Source of the DNA: Bacillota bacterium | Lineage (GTDB): Bacteria; Bacillota; Clostridia; Christensenellales; Aristaeellaceae | Direction: 5' to 3' | Assembly (NCBI GenBank): GCA_023415715.1 | Contig: JAEZJP010000303.1 | Location: 1 to 11,789 of the forward strand | DNA length: 11,789 nt | Part shown: positions 1 to 6,714 of the stretch, in pieces | Layout of the letters: each line of letters opens with the position of its first letter | How positions within the stretch are numbered: the first letter of the stretch is position 1 | Translations under genes and position numbers: made by a program | Notes under the pieces: model-generated | Told to the model about the DNA's origin: nothing | The model's input: the letters and a program-made list of their open reading frames with translations, nothing else | Databases searched by the model: none

Positions 1-1266
1 TTTGTGCTGGACGACGGATGGTTTGGGAGGCGCAACAACGACAAGGCAGGCTTAGGGGATTATTCCGTCAACCGCAGGAAACTGCCCTGGGGGCTGAATG
101 AATTTTCCTTAAGGATCCACGGAATGGGCATGAAGTTCGGCCTTTGGTTTGAGCCGGAAATGGTCAATGAGGACAGCGATCTGTACCGCGCCCATCCGGA
201 GTATGCATTGAAGACGCCGGGTAAAAAACCGGCGCTCGGGCGCAATCAGATGGTGTTGGATTTATGCAATCCGCAAGTAAGGGACTATATTGTAGAAAAC
301 GTTACGCACATACTGGATACCTGCGGTATCGACTATGTCAAATGGGATTATAACCGGCATATAAGTGACGCATGTTCCCAATGTCTTACCAATCAAGGTG
401 AGTTCTTCCACCGCTACATGCTGGGGCTGTACGAGGTGCTTGGCCGCATCTTCAGATCTCGCCCGCACATTTTGTTGGAAAGCTGCTCCAGCGGCGGCAA
501 CCGCTTTGACATGGGAACGCTATGCTATTCGCCGCAGATTTGGACGTCTGACGATACGGACCCCATCGAGCGGCTGAAAATCCAGGGGGGCCTTTCCTAC
601 CTGTACCCGCTGTCTGTGATGGGCGCCCACGTATCCGAGGCGCCGCACCAGCAGACACTGCGCGATACGCCCATTTCCACACGCTTCAACGTTGCATCGT
701 TTGGGTGCCTGGGGTATGAATTGGATTTAAAGTATCTTTCGTTCGTTAAGCGCCGGGAAGTAAAAAGTCAAATCACCTTTTACAAGCAATACCGCAGCGT
801 GATGCAGTACGGCACCTTCTGGCGCGGCGAGCCTGATAAAGCCAACAAGGTGGTCTGGCACTGCGTTAATCAGGATACATCAAACGGTGTCAGCGGTTTT
901 TTCCAAACACAGGCAAAGGCTGGCGAGGGGTTTGACAGGCTTCGGCTCATGGGGCTTCAAAGTGAACGTAAGTACCGTGTCACCACACGACCGCAGAGCC
1001 TGTTTATCAATCGGTTCGGCGGTCTTGTAAAGCATATCCTGCCAGTCACGCTTCACCCGGAGGGATTTATATTGCGCACGGCGAACAAATATTTTTGCTT
1101 GAAAGATTGCGTGGAAGATTATACGGGCTATGGCGATGCGCTGATGGACGGCATCCTTTTAAACAATCAATTTATCGGCAGCTACTATAACAGCAAAATC
1201 CGGACGCTGGGCGATTTTGGTTCCAATCTGTATGTTGTCAAAACGGCGGAATCCACAGCAAGATAA
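1..1266 (+). CDS. alpha-galactosidase, glycoside hydrolase family 36 (5' partial)
   Basis: This is the C-terminal 421 residues of a GH36 alpha-galactosidase, which removes terminal alpha-1,6-galactose from melibiose, raffinose or related oligosaccharides. The frame is open from base 1, so the true start lies upstream; whole family members are usually near 730 residues. The visible part holds most of the catalytic TIM barrel. It begins with LDDGWFG, then KFGLWFEPEMVN, then KWDYNR, whose Asp (codon 346-348) is the family nucleophile. The LLESCSSGGNRFD motif follows, then WTSDDTD (Asp codons within 550-561), which carries the acid/base Asp. After about base 850 comes the C-terminal beta-sandwich. 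There is no sign of frameshift. It lies 18 bases upstream of a sugar:cation symporter gene, and the two are surely cotranscribed. A cytoplasmic location is likely but cannot be checked because the N-terminus is missing. Substrate beyond alpha-galactosides is inferred. Confidence 0.94.
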   Translation, partial: FVLDDGWFGRRNNDKAGLGDYSVNRRKLPWGLNEFSLRIHGMGMKFGLWFEPEMVNEDSDLYRAHPEYALKTPGKKPALGRNQMVLDLCNPQVRDYIVENVTHILDTCGIDYVKWDYNRHISDACSQCLTNQGEFFHRYMLGLYEVLGRIFRSRPHILLESCSSGGNRFDMGTLCYSPQIWTSDDTDPIERLKIQGGLSYLYPLSVMGAHVSEAPHQQTLRDTPISTRFNVASFGCLGYELDLKYLSFVKRREVKSQITFYKQYRSVMQYGTFWRGEPDKANKVVWHCVNQDTSNGVSGFFQTQAKAGEGFDRLRLMGLQSERKYRVTTRPQSLFINRFGGLVKHILPVTLHPEGFILRTANKYFCLKDCVEDYTGYGDALMDGILLNNQFIGSYYNSKIRTLGDFGSNLYVVKTAESTAR

Positions 1267-1284
1267 ATAAAAGGGGGTGGCACC

Positions 1285-2694
1285 ATGGATAAAAACTACG
1301 ACCGGCGGAACCGCTTTTGCTTCGGCCTGGGGACCATCGGCAGGGATATGTTCTATACGATGGTGAGCATGTACATTCTGGTTTACGTCACCGAAGTATT
1401 GAATGTGCCGGATTCCACGCTTGGTGTGCTTACGGCCGTCTTATTGGTGCTGAAGATATTCGATGCCTTCAATGACCCGATGATGGGCCTTATTGTGGAC
1501 AATAGCAAATCGCGCTTTGGCAAGTTCAAACCATGGATGCTGATAGGCGCCCTCATAGGCGGCGTGTGTATGGTGCTCATGTTTTGGGATTCAGGCCTAA
1601 ATGGCATTGCGTACGTTGCTTTGTTTGCTGTCATCTATCTGCTTTGGGATGTGTTCTATGGCCTGAACGATATCGCCTATTGGTCAATGATGCCTACGCT
1701 TTCCACGGATCAGAAGCAGCGGGAAAGGATCGGCTCGTTTGCGCGCATCTGCGCGGATGTGGGCTTGTTTGCAGTGGTGGTAGGCATCGTCCCCGCGACG
1801 AAAGCGCTGAGCGGAGCCGTAGAAAGCGATAAACTTGGCTGGCTTTATTTTGCCGTGATCATTGCTGTGGTGATGGTTGCTTTTCAAATGATTACGCTGT
1901 TTGGCGTAAAGGAACGCAAGGGTTATTTCAAAGAGGAAGAAAGAACTACTTTGCGGGATATGTTTAGCGTGCTGTTCAAAAATGATCAATTAATGTGGGT
2001 TGCCATCTCCATGTCACTTTTTATGATCGGCTACTGCACGACCACCAGCTTTGGCATACACTTTTTCAAATACGCCTACGGCGACGAAAACATGTATTCC
2101 ATGTTTGCGCTGGTGCTGGGCATATCGCAGCTTACCGCATTAGGTGTGTTCACGTGGTTCCGCAAGCGCATGTCCCGGCGCAAGCTGTATTCAGGCGCTA
2201 CAATCCTGGTGATTTTGGGGTATACGCTGTTTTTCTTTGCACCGATGAATATGGCCTATATCGGCGTTGCGGGTGTGATGATCTTTGTGGGGGAAGCGTT
2301 TATACAAATGATCACGCTGATGTCCCTGGCCGACTCCATTGAATACGGGCAATGGAAATTGGGCAAACGCAATGAAAGCATCACCTTTTCCGTACAGCCG
2401 TTTATTAACAAGCTGGGCGCAGCCATCGCAAACGGCGTGCTGGGCCTGACGCTCATCGTTTCGGGTATCAACGCGGCGCAGACGCCCAAGGACGTAACCG
2501 CGGGCGGCATCACCGTCATGAAGCTGTCCATGCTGATTCTTCCCCTGATAGCTATCGTCGCGGGGTATATTGTGTATATGAAGAAATTTGCCATAGACGA
2601 GAAGCGGTATGCTTCCATTTTGGCCGACCTCAAGGAACGTGGGGACATAGCTGATGATCAGGAGAAAGATAATAGCGTGACGATCGCACCCTAA
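1285..2694 (+). CDS. GPH-family (MelB-like) sugar:cation symporter
   Basis: This 469-residue membrane protein of about 12 helices belongs to the glycoside-pentoside-hexuronide:cation symporter family (MFS_2), and is of normal length. It should import a glycoside with Na+ or H+. Residues that match the sugar- and cation-binding positions of E. coli MelB can be seen: Asp21 in GRDMFY (MelB Asp19), Asp60 and Asp64 in FDAFNDP (MelB Asp55/Asp59, cation site), and Asp129 in NDIAYWS (MelB Asp124). The loop after helix 2, DNSKSRFGKFKPW, is the family signature. The start is set by a strong purine-rich ribosome binding site (GGGGGTGG) at 1273-1280, just before ATG 1285. It follows the GH36 gene by 18 bases, so the likely cargo is melibiose or another alpha-galactoside. 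This is inferred from context and could be wrong, because GPH members also carry xylosides, glucuronides and lactose. No terminator is obvious right after the stop. Confidence 0.93.
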   Translation: MDKNYDRRNRFCFGLGTIGRDMFYTMVSMYILVYVTEVLNVPDSTLGVLTAVLLVLKIFDAFNDPMMGLIVDNSKSRFGKFKPWMLIGALIGGVCMVLMFWDSGLNGIAYVALFAVIYLLWDVFYGLNDIAYWSMMPTLSTDQKQRERIGSFARICADVGLFAVVVGIVPATKALSGAVESDKLGWLYFAVIIAVVMVAFQMITLFGVKERKGYFKEEERTTLRDMFSVLFKNDQLMWVAISMSLFMIGYCTTTSFGIHFFKYAYGDENMYSMFALVLGISQLTALGVFTWFRKRMSRRKLYSGATILVILGYTLFFFAPMNMAYIGVAGVMIFVGEAFIQMITLMSLADSIEYGQWKLGKRNESITFSVQPFINKLGAAIANGVLGLTLIVSGINAAQTPKDVTAGGITVMKLSMLILPLIAIVAGYIVYMKKFAIDEKRYASILADLKERGDIADDQEKDNSVTIAP

Positions 2695-3060
2695 CCCTAA
2701 CTGGCTGCAAAATGTGGGCGATTGAAAACACACTCTTGTTTCGCTCTGGAAAGGAATCTTGACGGGAGATTCATAATCGTCCCTGCGACATCGTAAGAAG
2801 GCATTAGTGGACTTTCAACTACATAAGTTTCGGAATTCAAAAGCCACGGCGGAGAAGTCAACAAACAAACAACGCCGTAGGGGCGATTTTTAATCGCCCG
2901 CATGTTGCAGTAAAAATTTGTCACTTGGCGGGCGATTAATAATCGCCCCTACGGCTTTCAAGCAAGGTTGAATGGATTTACCAAGCAGTCACGCCCCCGC
3001 CAGGATGCAACAAGCTAACAATTCAAACACGCTCACATGCAAACTTCTGTAGTAGACATA
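2695..3060. other. Intergenic region without a convincing gene
   Basis: This stretch separates the symporter gene from the convergent TetR-family gene. Its main content is the paired hairpin repeat at 2874-2955. A weaker look-alike occurs near 2763-2783, where GGGAGATT and AATCGTCCC surround CAT with one bulge; it may be a decayed copy. I see no rho-independent terminator for either flanking gene, although the paired hairpins could stop or stabilise transcripts coming from either side. No ORF here has both a ribosome binding site and protein-like composition. Confidence 0.7.
2874..2955. repeat. Paired inverted hairpin repeat (28-nt arms, intergenic)
   Basis: Two 28-base arms, 2874-2901 and 2928-2955, are inverted copies of each other with 27 of 28 bases matching, separated by 26 bases. 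Each arm is also a small palindrome: GGGCGATT and AATCGCCC around a 3-base loop, with GCCGTAG outside and CG inside. The unit can therefore fold either as one long stem or as two short hairpins. Sequences of the form GTAGGGGCGATT...AATCGCCC remind me of palindromic units scattered between genes in Clostridia genomes. That is pattern memory, not a search result. It has no coding capacity and no transposase is nearby. It could be a MITE-like element or a REP-like unit. Confidence 0.85.
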
Positions 3061-3663
3061 CTAATGGAACAGAAAGGCTGAGTCATTTCCCAATGCATCC
3101 TTCAGCCCCCCAAAGGCAACACGCTTGAAATAGCGGCTTATTTCGTCTGCATTTATGCTTGTACCGCTGTAAAGCCACCACCTTAATGTGCCGATCAATT
3201 CAAAAGCAAAACAATGCACAGCCAGATCCTTCGGGACTGTTGACTGCTTGTTGTTTGAAAGCAGTTTTTCGAGCGTTATCTTGACCTGGCCATGTATGTA
3301 CTCCACAAAGGGGTGATTCAGCATAGCGATGCCGTCTTTCCCCATAAACGCTTTCACCAATGGCCGGTTTTTTTCGATAAACCTGAACAAGTCAAGCAAA
3401 AAGTCATTTCCGTCTGTCGGATGCGTGGTTTTCTGATTGGCTTCCAGCAGCATGCTGAAATCTGCAAAACAATCATGGAGCAGTTCATACTTGTTCCCAT
3501 AATGGATATAAAATGTGGAACGGCCTACATTGGCCCTGTCAAGAATTTCTTGTATACTGATTGAATCAAAACTATTATCCTGAATTAGATAGACCAACGC
3601 GTCCTTCAAAGCCTTTTTTGTTTTTTCAACCCGCCGGTCCGCCGTTTTCACTGTAATGCACAT
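3061..3663 (-). CDS. TetR/AcrR-family transcriptional regulator
   Basis: This 200-residue regulator has an N-terminal TetR DNA-binding domain and a C-terminal ligand or dimerisation domain. The helix-turn-helix lies at about residues 35-55, with ISIQEILDRANVGRSTFYIHY, very close to the family pattern (A-V/G-xxTFYxHF). The C-terminal half, including RWWLYSG and ISRYFKRVAFGG, resembles the low-GC Gram-positive TetR C-terminal type seen in DhaS-like proteins. I took ATG 3663; the frame stays open to TTG 3732, but the extra 23 residues are very basic and lie before the usual N-terminus. The AAAAAAGG directly before ATG 3663 is too close for an ideal ribosome binding site, and GTG 3651 with AAGGA 11 bases upstream is a possible alternative. 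It diverges from a methyltransferase gene over 163 bases, so that gene is a plausible target. Ligand and regulon cannot be read from the sequence. Confidence 0.92.
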   Translation of the reverse strand: MCITVKTADRRVEKTKKALKDALVYLIQDNSFDSISIQEILDRANVGRSTFYIHYGNKYELLHDCFADFSMLLEANQKTTHPTDGNDFLLDLFRFIEKNRPLVKAFMGKDGIAMLNHPFVEYIHGQVKITLEKLLSNNKQSTVPKDLAVHCFAFELIGTLRWWLYSGTSINADEISRYFKRVAFGGLKDALGNDSAFLFH

Positions 3664-3826
3664 CCTTTTTTCTGAACAAATCCGGTTTTTCCGTTCATTT
3701 ATGGATTTTTCCTTTTGTCTTATTCTTCTCAAGCTTGGCTTTATCTGTAGAATATCAATATGGAACAGGTAATTCTATACGTACTCTTCAAAAGGATCAT
3801 GTGAACAGATAAGGAGCGCATTCAAA
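3664..3826. promoter_or_regulatory. Divergent intergenic control region, TetR regulator / methyltransferase
   Basis: Both genes must be started from this 163-base AT-rich gap. The best dyad I see is TAGAAT (3748-3753) and ATTCTA (3772-3777), with an 18-base spacer. It could be a TetR operator, but it is short and widely spaced, so support is weak. I found no pair of -35 and -10 boxes with good spacing on either strand. The methyltransferase ribosome binding site AAGGAG (3811-3816) is clear, 10 bases before its ATG. Confidence 0.35.
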
Positions 3827-4363
3827 ATGAAAGAGATCATACCTGACAGCGGTTTTCGTGCGATGAGCTTTGTGATGAAGTTGCTGGAGTGGGTACATCC
3901 GCATGCGGAAAACAGAGCAAAAACTTTCGGCATTAAGGAAGGCATGACGGTTGTTGATTACGGCTGCGGGCCGGGCCGGTATACGGTTGCGTTTTCCAAA
4001 CTGGCCGGCAAGCGGGGGAAAGTGATCGCCGTTGATTTAAACAGGCTGGCTCGTGAGAATATTGATAAGAAGGTCCGGGAAAATGGGCTTCAAAACGTTC
4101 AATTCTGCCTGGCGAACGGATACGACAGCGGTGTGGAAACCGGGGTTGCGGATGTCGTTATTGCGCTGGATATGTTTTTCATGATCGAGAAGCCTGCGGC
4201 ATTTTTGAAGGAGCTTAGCAGAATCTGCAAGCCGGATGGAACGCTCGTGATCGATGACGGGCATCAAGCAAGGACCAAAACCAAAAAGAAGCTGGAGGGC
4301 ACCGGCATCTTTCAAATTGTGGAGGAGAGCAAGGATCATCTTAAGTGTAAAAAGAAAAAATAA
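3827..4363 (+). CDS. class I SAM-dependent methyltransferase
   Basis: This small soluble protein of 178 residues has the Rossmann-like methyltransferase fold. Motif I is at residues 42-53 (VVDYGCGPGRYT), with Asp44 and the glycine-rich loop that binds S-adenosylmethionine. The acidic residue after strand 2, Asp70 in VIAVDLN, should bind the ribose. ALDMFFMI and LKELSRICKPDGTLVIDDG correspond to motifs around strands 4 and 5. The closest general type is the UbiE/Methyltransf_11 group; the acceptor cannot be told from these motifs. The start is set by AAGGAG at 3811-3816. The C-terminus ends in a lysine-rich tail (KCKKKK), with a stop before an A-rich run, and the protein is somewhat short for the family, so the last strands may be reduced. 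It stands alone on its strand, divergent from the TetR gene and closed by a terminator, which suggests regulator and target. A detoxifying or resistance role is possible but unproven. Confidence 0.9.
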   Translation: MKEIIPDSGFRAMSFVMKLLEWVHPHAENRAKTFGIKEGMTVVDYGCGPGRYTVAFSKLAGKRGKVIAVDLNRLARENIDKKVRENGLQNVQFCLANGYDSGVETGVADVVIALDMFFMIEKPAAFLKELSRICKPDGTLVIDDGHQARTKTKKKLEGTGIFQIVEESKDHLKCKKKK

Positions 4364-4376
4364 CATAAATGCCGCG

Positions 4377-4412
4377 AGGCTGCCGCACTTATTTCGCGGC
4401 AGCCTTTTTATT
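4377..4412 (+). terminator. Rho-independent terminator after the methyltransferase gene
   Basis: A perfect 10-bp stem, AGGCTGCCGC (4377-4386) with GCGGCAGCCT (4396-4405), encloses a 9-base loop and is followed by a T-rich run (TTTTTATTT). It begins 13 bases after the methyltransferase stop. It also lies just beyond the stop of the convergent CsoR gene, but in that direction no T tract follows directly, so it works mainly on the plus strand. Confidence 0.9.
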
Positions 4413-4694
4413 TCAAATCATTTTTGTATATTGGTCTAAAGCCCGCTTCAGGCTTTCCACCTGCGCTTCGCCCTGCCCATCGCGGATCGCGCTCAAAACG
4501 CAGTGATCAAGATGGTCTTCCAGTACGATTTGGCTGATTTTCTGCAAAGCCGCTTTTGCCGAATTCAATTGTATGATGATCTCATCGCAGGGCTTATCGT
4601 CCTTGAGCATTTTGCAGATACCGCTCAGTTGCCCTTCCACGCGGTTTATCCGCTGGCAAAGCTTTTCAACGTCATGGTGCTGATTCATAGCCAT
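4413..4694 (-). CDS. csoR: CsoR/RcnR-family metal-sensing transcriptional repressor
   Basis: This 93-residue all-helical repressor (DUF156 family) binds DNA as a tetramer and lets go when it binds metal. From ATG 4694 the metal ligands fall at Cys36, His61 and Cys65 (DKPCDE and EDHLDHC), the same spacing as the Cu(I) site of Mycobacterium tuberculosis CsoR. That makes Cu(I) sensing the best guess, rather than Ni/Co (RcnR has several His ligands) or persulfide (CstR has two Cys and no His). The start is set by AGGGAGGA at 4701-4708, 7 bases before the ATG; the frame is open upstream to 4733, but that part would overlap a likely promoter. It is the second gene after a P1B-type metal ATPase on the same strand, 74 bases downstream, so it probably controls that operon through the dyad at 6660-6682. 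A separate promoter may also drive it. Confidence 0.93.
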   Translation of the reverse strand: MAMNQHHDVEKLCQRINRVEGQLSGICKMLKDDKPCDEIIIQLNSAKAALQKISQIVLEDHLDHCVLSAIRDGQGEAQVESLKRALDQYTKMI

Positions 4695-4701
4695 ATCGCA
4701 T

Positions 4702-4708
4702 CCTCCCT
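4702..4708 (-). promoter_or_regulatory. Ribosome binding site that fixes the CsoR start
   Basis: Read on the minus strand, this is AGGGAGG, 7 bases before ATG 4694. It supports this start over the longer reading frame beginning at 4733, which would add 13 residues not typical of the family. Confidence 0.75.
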
Positions 4709-4728
4709 TACTGGCTGATTGCTTCTTC

Positions 4729-4758
4729 ATCATACATGGAGGAATGGGAGTTCGTCAA
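4729..4758 (-). promoter_or_regulatory. Possible internal promoter for the CsoR gene
   Basis: On the minus strand TTGACG (4753-4758) and TATGAT (4729-4734) are 18 bases apart, a fair sigma-A match. It sits in the 74-base gap between the ATPase stop and the CsoR start, and would begin transcription near 4722. No CsoR-type dyad overlaps it, so it could give a basal, unrepressed supply of the repressor. This is sequence resemblance only. Confidence 0.45.
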
Positions 4759-4768
4759 ATGGAACGGA

Positions 4769-6631
4769 CTATTCTTTATAGGTTAGCAGAAGCGCTGAGC
4801 TTACCACCACGAACACCGAGCCGAAATTGTGTACGATGGCTGCTGAAACAGGGGTCAAAAGGCCAAAACCTGCAAGAATGATCGCCGAAAAGTTCAGCAG
4901 CATGGAAAATACGATGTTCATGATGATCCGGCTTTTTGTTTTGCGGCAAATGCGCAGGAAAAACGGAAGCCTACTCAGATCATCGCCCATCAGCGCCATA
5001 TCGGCGGCTTCCATGGATACGCCGGATCCGATGGCGCCCATCACAATGCCCACGGAAGCGGACGCCAGGGAGGGAGCATCATTGACACCGTCGCCTACCA
5101 TGCCAACGACATGCCCTTTTCCGGTAAGCGCTTTAATAAAGCGGGCCTTGTCTTCCGGCAATTGGGATGCGTAGATTTCCGTCGCCCCTGCCGCGGCCCC
5201 GATGGCATCGGCAACAGCTTTGTTGTCGCCCGTCAGTATGATGATGTTCGCTATGCCCTCTTTTCGCAGTTGCTCTATAACTCCCTTTGCTTCCGCGCGA
5301 AGCGTATCCGCCAAAGATACAAGGCCAATCATCCTTCCATCCATGGCAACGGGCAGGACGGTTTTGCCCTCCCTTTGCATTTTCTCCATGAGGGCAAAGG
5401 CCTCCGGCGCTTTATGCAAAGTCTCAGGCCCTATGATCTTTTCGCCAATCCATATGTCATGGCCGTCAACACGTGCGGCAATGCCCTTCCCCGGCCGCAT
5501 TTCAAAGGATTCGGGATCATTGGCCGCGATTCCCTTGTCCATACAGTAAGCCTGGATCGCTTTTCCTACCGGATGCTCGGAAAACTTCTCCGCGGAGGCT
5601 ACAATGTCAGGCAGGCTGCCGGATTGCAGGCTGCTGTCAAGGACTGCCACATCTTTGACCTGCAGCTTGCCATAGGTAAGCGTTCCTGTTTTGTCTGTCA
5701 CCAGGGTATCCATCTTTGAGGCCGCTTCCACGGCAGCGCCGGATTTTATGAGGATTCCTTTTTTCGTGGCGTTGCCAATGGCCGCCATCATGGCCGCAGG
5801 CGTGGCGAGGATCAGCGAGCAGGGGCAGAAAACCACAAGCGCCGTGACCGCACGGTATACGTCTTTTGTCACAAAGTAAATGACCAGCGCGCAGCCTAAA
5901 GCCACGGGAACAAGTATGCGGGCCCACTTGTCCGCAAGCCGTACAATGGGCGCCTTGTTTTCTTCCGCCTGGGCGACAAGCTGTATCATTTTTTGAAGGG
6001 AAGTATCGTTCCCGGCTCGGGTAGCCTCGATTTCGATGGCGCCTTGCTGGTTGACCGTGCCTTGATATACCTGGTCCCCAATCATTTTGTCCACCGGAAC
6101 GGATTCGCCCGTCATGACGGATTGGTCTATGGATGTGTTTCCCCGTATGATCCGCCCATCCACAGGAACGGCTTCCCCGGGGCGGACAAGGATCACATTC
6201 CCCTCCATTACCTCAGAAGCCAGGATGGTTGTCTCACCGTCCGTTGTTTTGATGCAGGCCTTTTGCGGCTTTAGCTTTATCAGCGCATGAAGGCTCTTTT
6301 TTGTTTTGCCCGCAGTCACGTCCTCCAGCACCTTGCCAAGCTGCATGATGAAGGCGACTTCCCCGGCGGCAAAGTATTCGCCGATAATAACTGCCGAGAC
6401 CAGTGCAATGGCCACCAATACGTCGGCGGTAACGTCAAATTCTGCGACCAGCCCTTTGACGGCGCCGCATACGATGGGTATGCCGCTGATGATGATCGCC
6501 GCCCAGGCGGGATCAATGGGGAGTTGCCTTAACCATCCGAAGATGCTTGCCATAAGGAACACACCGGACACGGCCGTCAGGCAGATTGTACGGAATGATT
6601 CATCTTCCCGGAATTTGCGTATAATGCCCAT
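4769..6631 (-). CDS. P1B-type heavy-metal-translocating ATPase
   Basis: This 620-residue integral membrane pump should export a heavy-metal ion using ATP. Motifs from start 6631: TGES at residues 174-177 (actuator domain), CPC at 269-271 (membrane metal site, in VVFCPCSLILATP), DKTGT at 313-317 with Asp313 as the phosphorylated residue, SEHP at 351-354, TGDN at 467-470 and GDGVND at 513-518 (hinge). There is no N-terminal HMA domain with CxxC and no His-rich tail, so it is shorter than typical CopA or ZntA. The final helices lack the Cu(I) signatures (no YN pair, no MxxSS) and also lack the Asp of ZntA-type pumps; they carry VHNFGS at about 600-605. The metal is therefore undecided: the adjacent CsoR points to Cu, while helices 7-8 point to another P1B subgroup. 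I chose ATG 6631, with GGAGAGG about 12 bases upstream, because the longer frame (to 6679) would begin inside the operator at the predicted transcript start. Confidence 0.95.
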   Translation of the reverse strand: MGIIRKFREDESFRTICLTAVSGVFLMASIFGWLRQLPIDPAWAAIIISGIPIVCGAVKGLVAEFDVTADVLVAIALVSAVIIGEYFAAGEVAFIMQLGKVLEDVTAGKTKKSLHALIKLKPQKACIKTTDGETTILASEVMEGNVILVRPGEAVPVDGRIIRGNTSIDQSVMTGESVPVDKMIGDQVYQGTVNQQGAIEIEATRAGNDTSLQKMIQLVAQAEENKAPIVRLADKWARILVPVALGCALVIYFVTKDVYRAVTALVVFCPCSLILATPAAMMAAIGNATKKGILIKSGAAVEAASKMDTLVTDKTGTLTYGKLQVKDVAVLDSSLQSGSLPDIVASAEKFSEHPVGKAIQAYCMDKGIAANDPESFEMRPGKGIAARVDGHDIWIGEKIIGPETLHKAPEAFALMEKMQREGKTVLPVAMDGRMIGLVSLADTLRAEAKGVIEQLRKEGIANIIILTGDNKAVADAIGAAAGATEIYASQLPEDKARFIKALTGKGHVVGMVGDGVNDAPSLASASVGIVMGAIGSGVSMEAADMALMGDDLSRLPFFLRICRKTKSRIIMNIVFSMLLNFSAIILAGFGLLTPVSAAIVHNFGSVFVVVSSALLLTYKE

Positions 6632-6659
6632 ATAACGGCACCGCCTCTCCTGCATATGC

Positions 6660-6682
6660 CATATGCCCCCATGGGGCATATG
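6660..6682 (-). promoter_or_regulatory. Probable CsoR operator (perfect 10+10 dyad)
   Basis: CATATGCCCC (6660-6669) and GGGGCATATG (6673-6682) are perfect inverted repeats around 3 bases. CsoR-family proteins recognise A/T-flanked dyads with a C/G tract at the centre, which this matches. It begins 3 bases past the -10 box of the ATPase promoter and covers the predicted transcript start, an ideal place for a repressor. The assignment to the CsoR gene of the same operon is inferred. Confidence 0.8.
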
Positions 6683-6685
6683 AAC

Positions 6686-6714
6686 AGTATAGGAGGGATT
6701 GATGTGTTTGTCAA
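6686..6714 (-). promoter_or_regulatory. Sigma-A promoter of the metal ATPase operon
   Basis: On the minus strand a perfect -35 box TTGACA (6709-6714) and a -10 box TATACT (6686-6691) are separated by exactly 17 bases. Transcription should start near 6679, inside the dyad, giving a leader of about 48 bases before ATG 6631. A promoter this close to consensus would need strong repression. Confidence 0.88.

Noticed and set aside
2191..2733. 180-codon minus-strand ORF inside the symporter gene
   Set aside because: It lies antisense to a clear membrane transporter gene with full family motifs; it is a shadow frame.
2697..2924. 75-codon minus-strand ORF in the gap after the symporter gene
   Set aside because: It runs through one arm of the inverted repeat, has no ribosome binding site of note and shows no family signature.
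2874..2955. CRISPR array
   Set aside because: There are only two copies, in opposite orientation, with one spacer-sized gap and no cas genes. This is an inverted repeat, not an array.
3664..3732. Longer TTG start for the TetR regulator (23 extra residues)
   Set aside because: The extension is unusually basic, lies before the usual family N-terminus and has no ribosome binding site.
6632..6679. Longer start for the metal pump (16 extra residues)
   Set aside because: The extra codons begin within the operator at the predicted transcript start, which would leave no leader or ribosome binding site.
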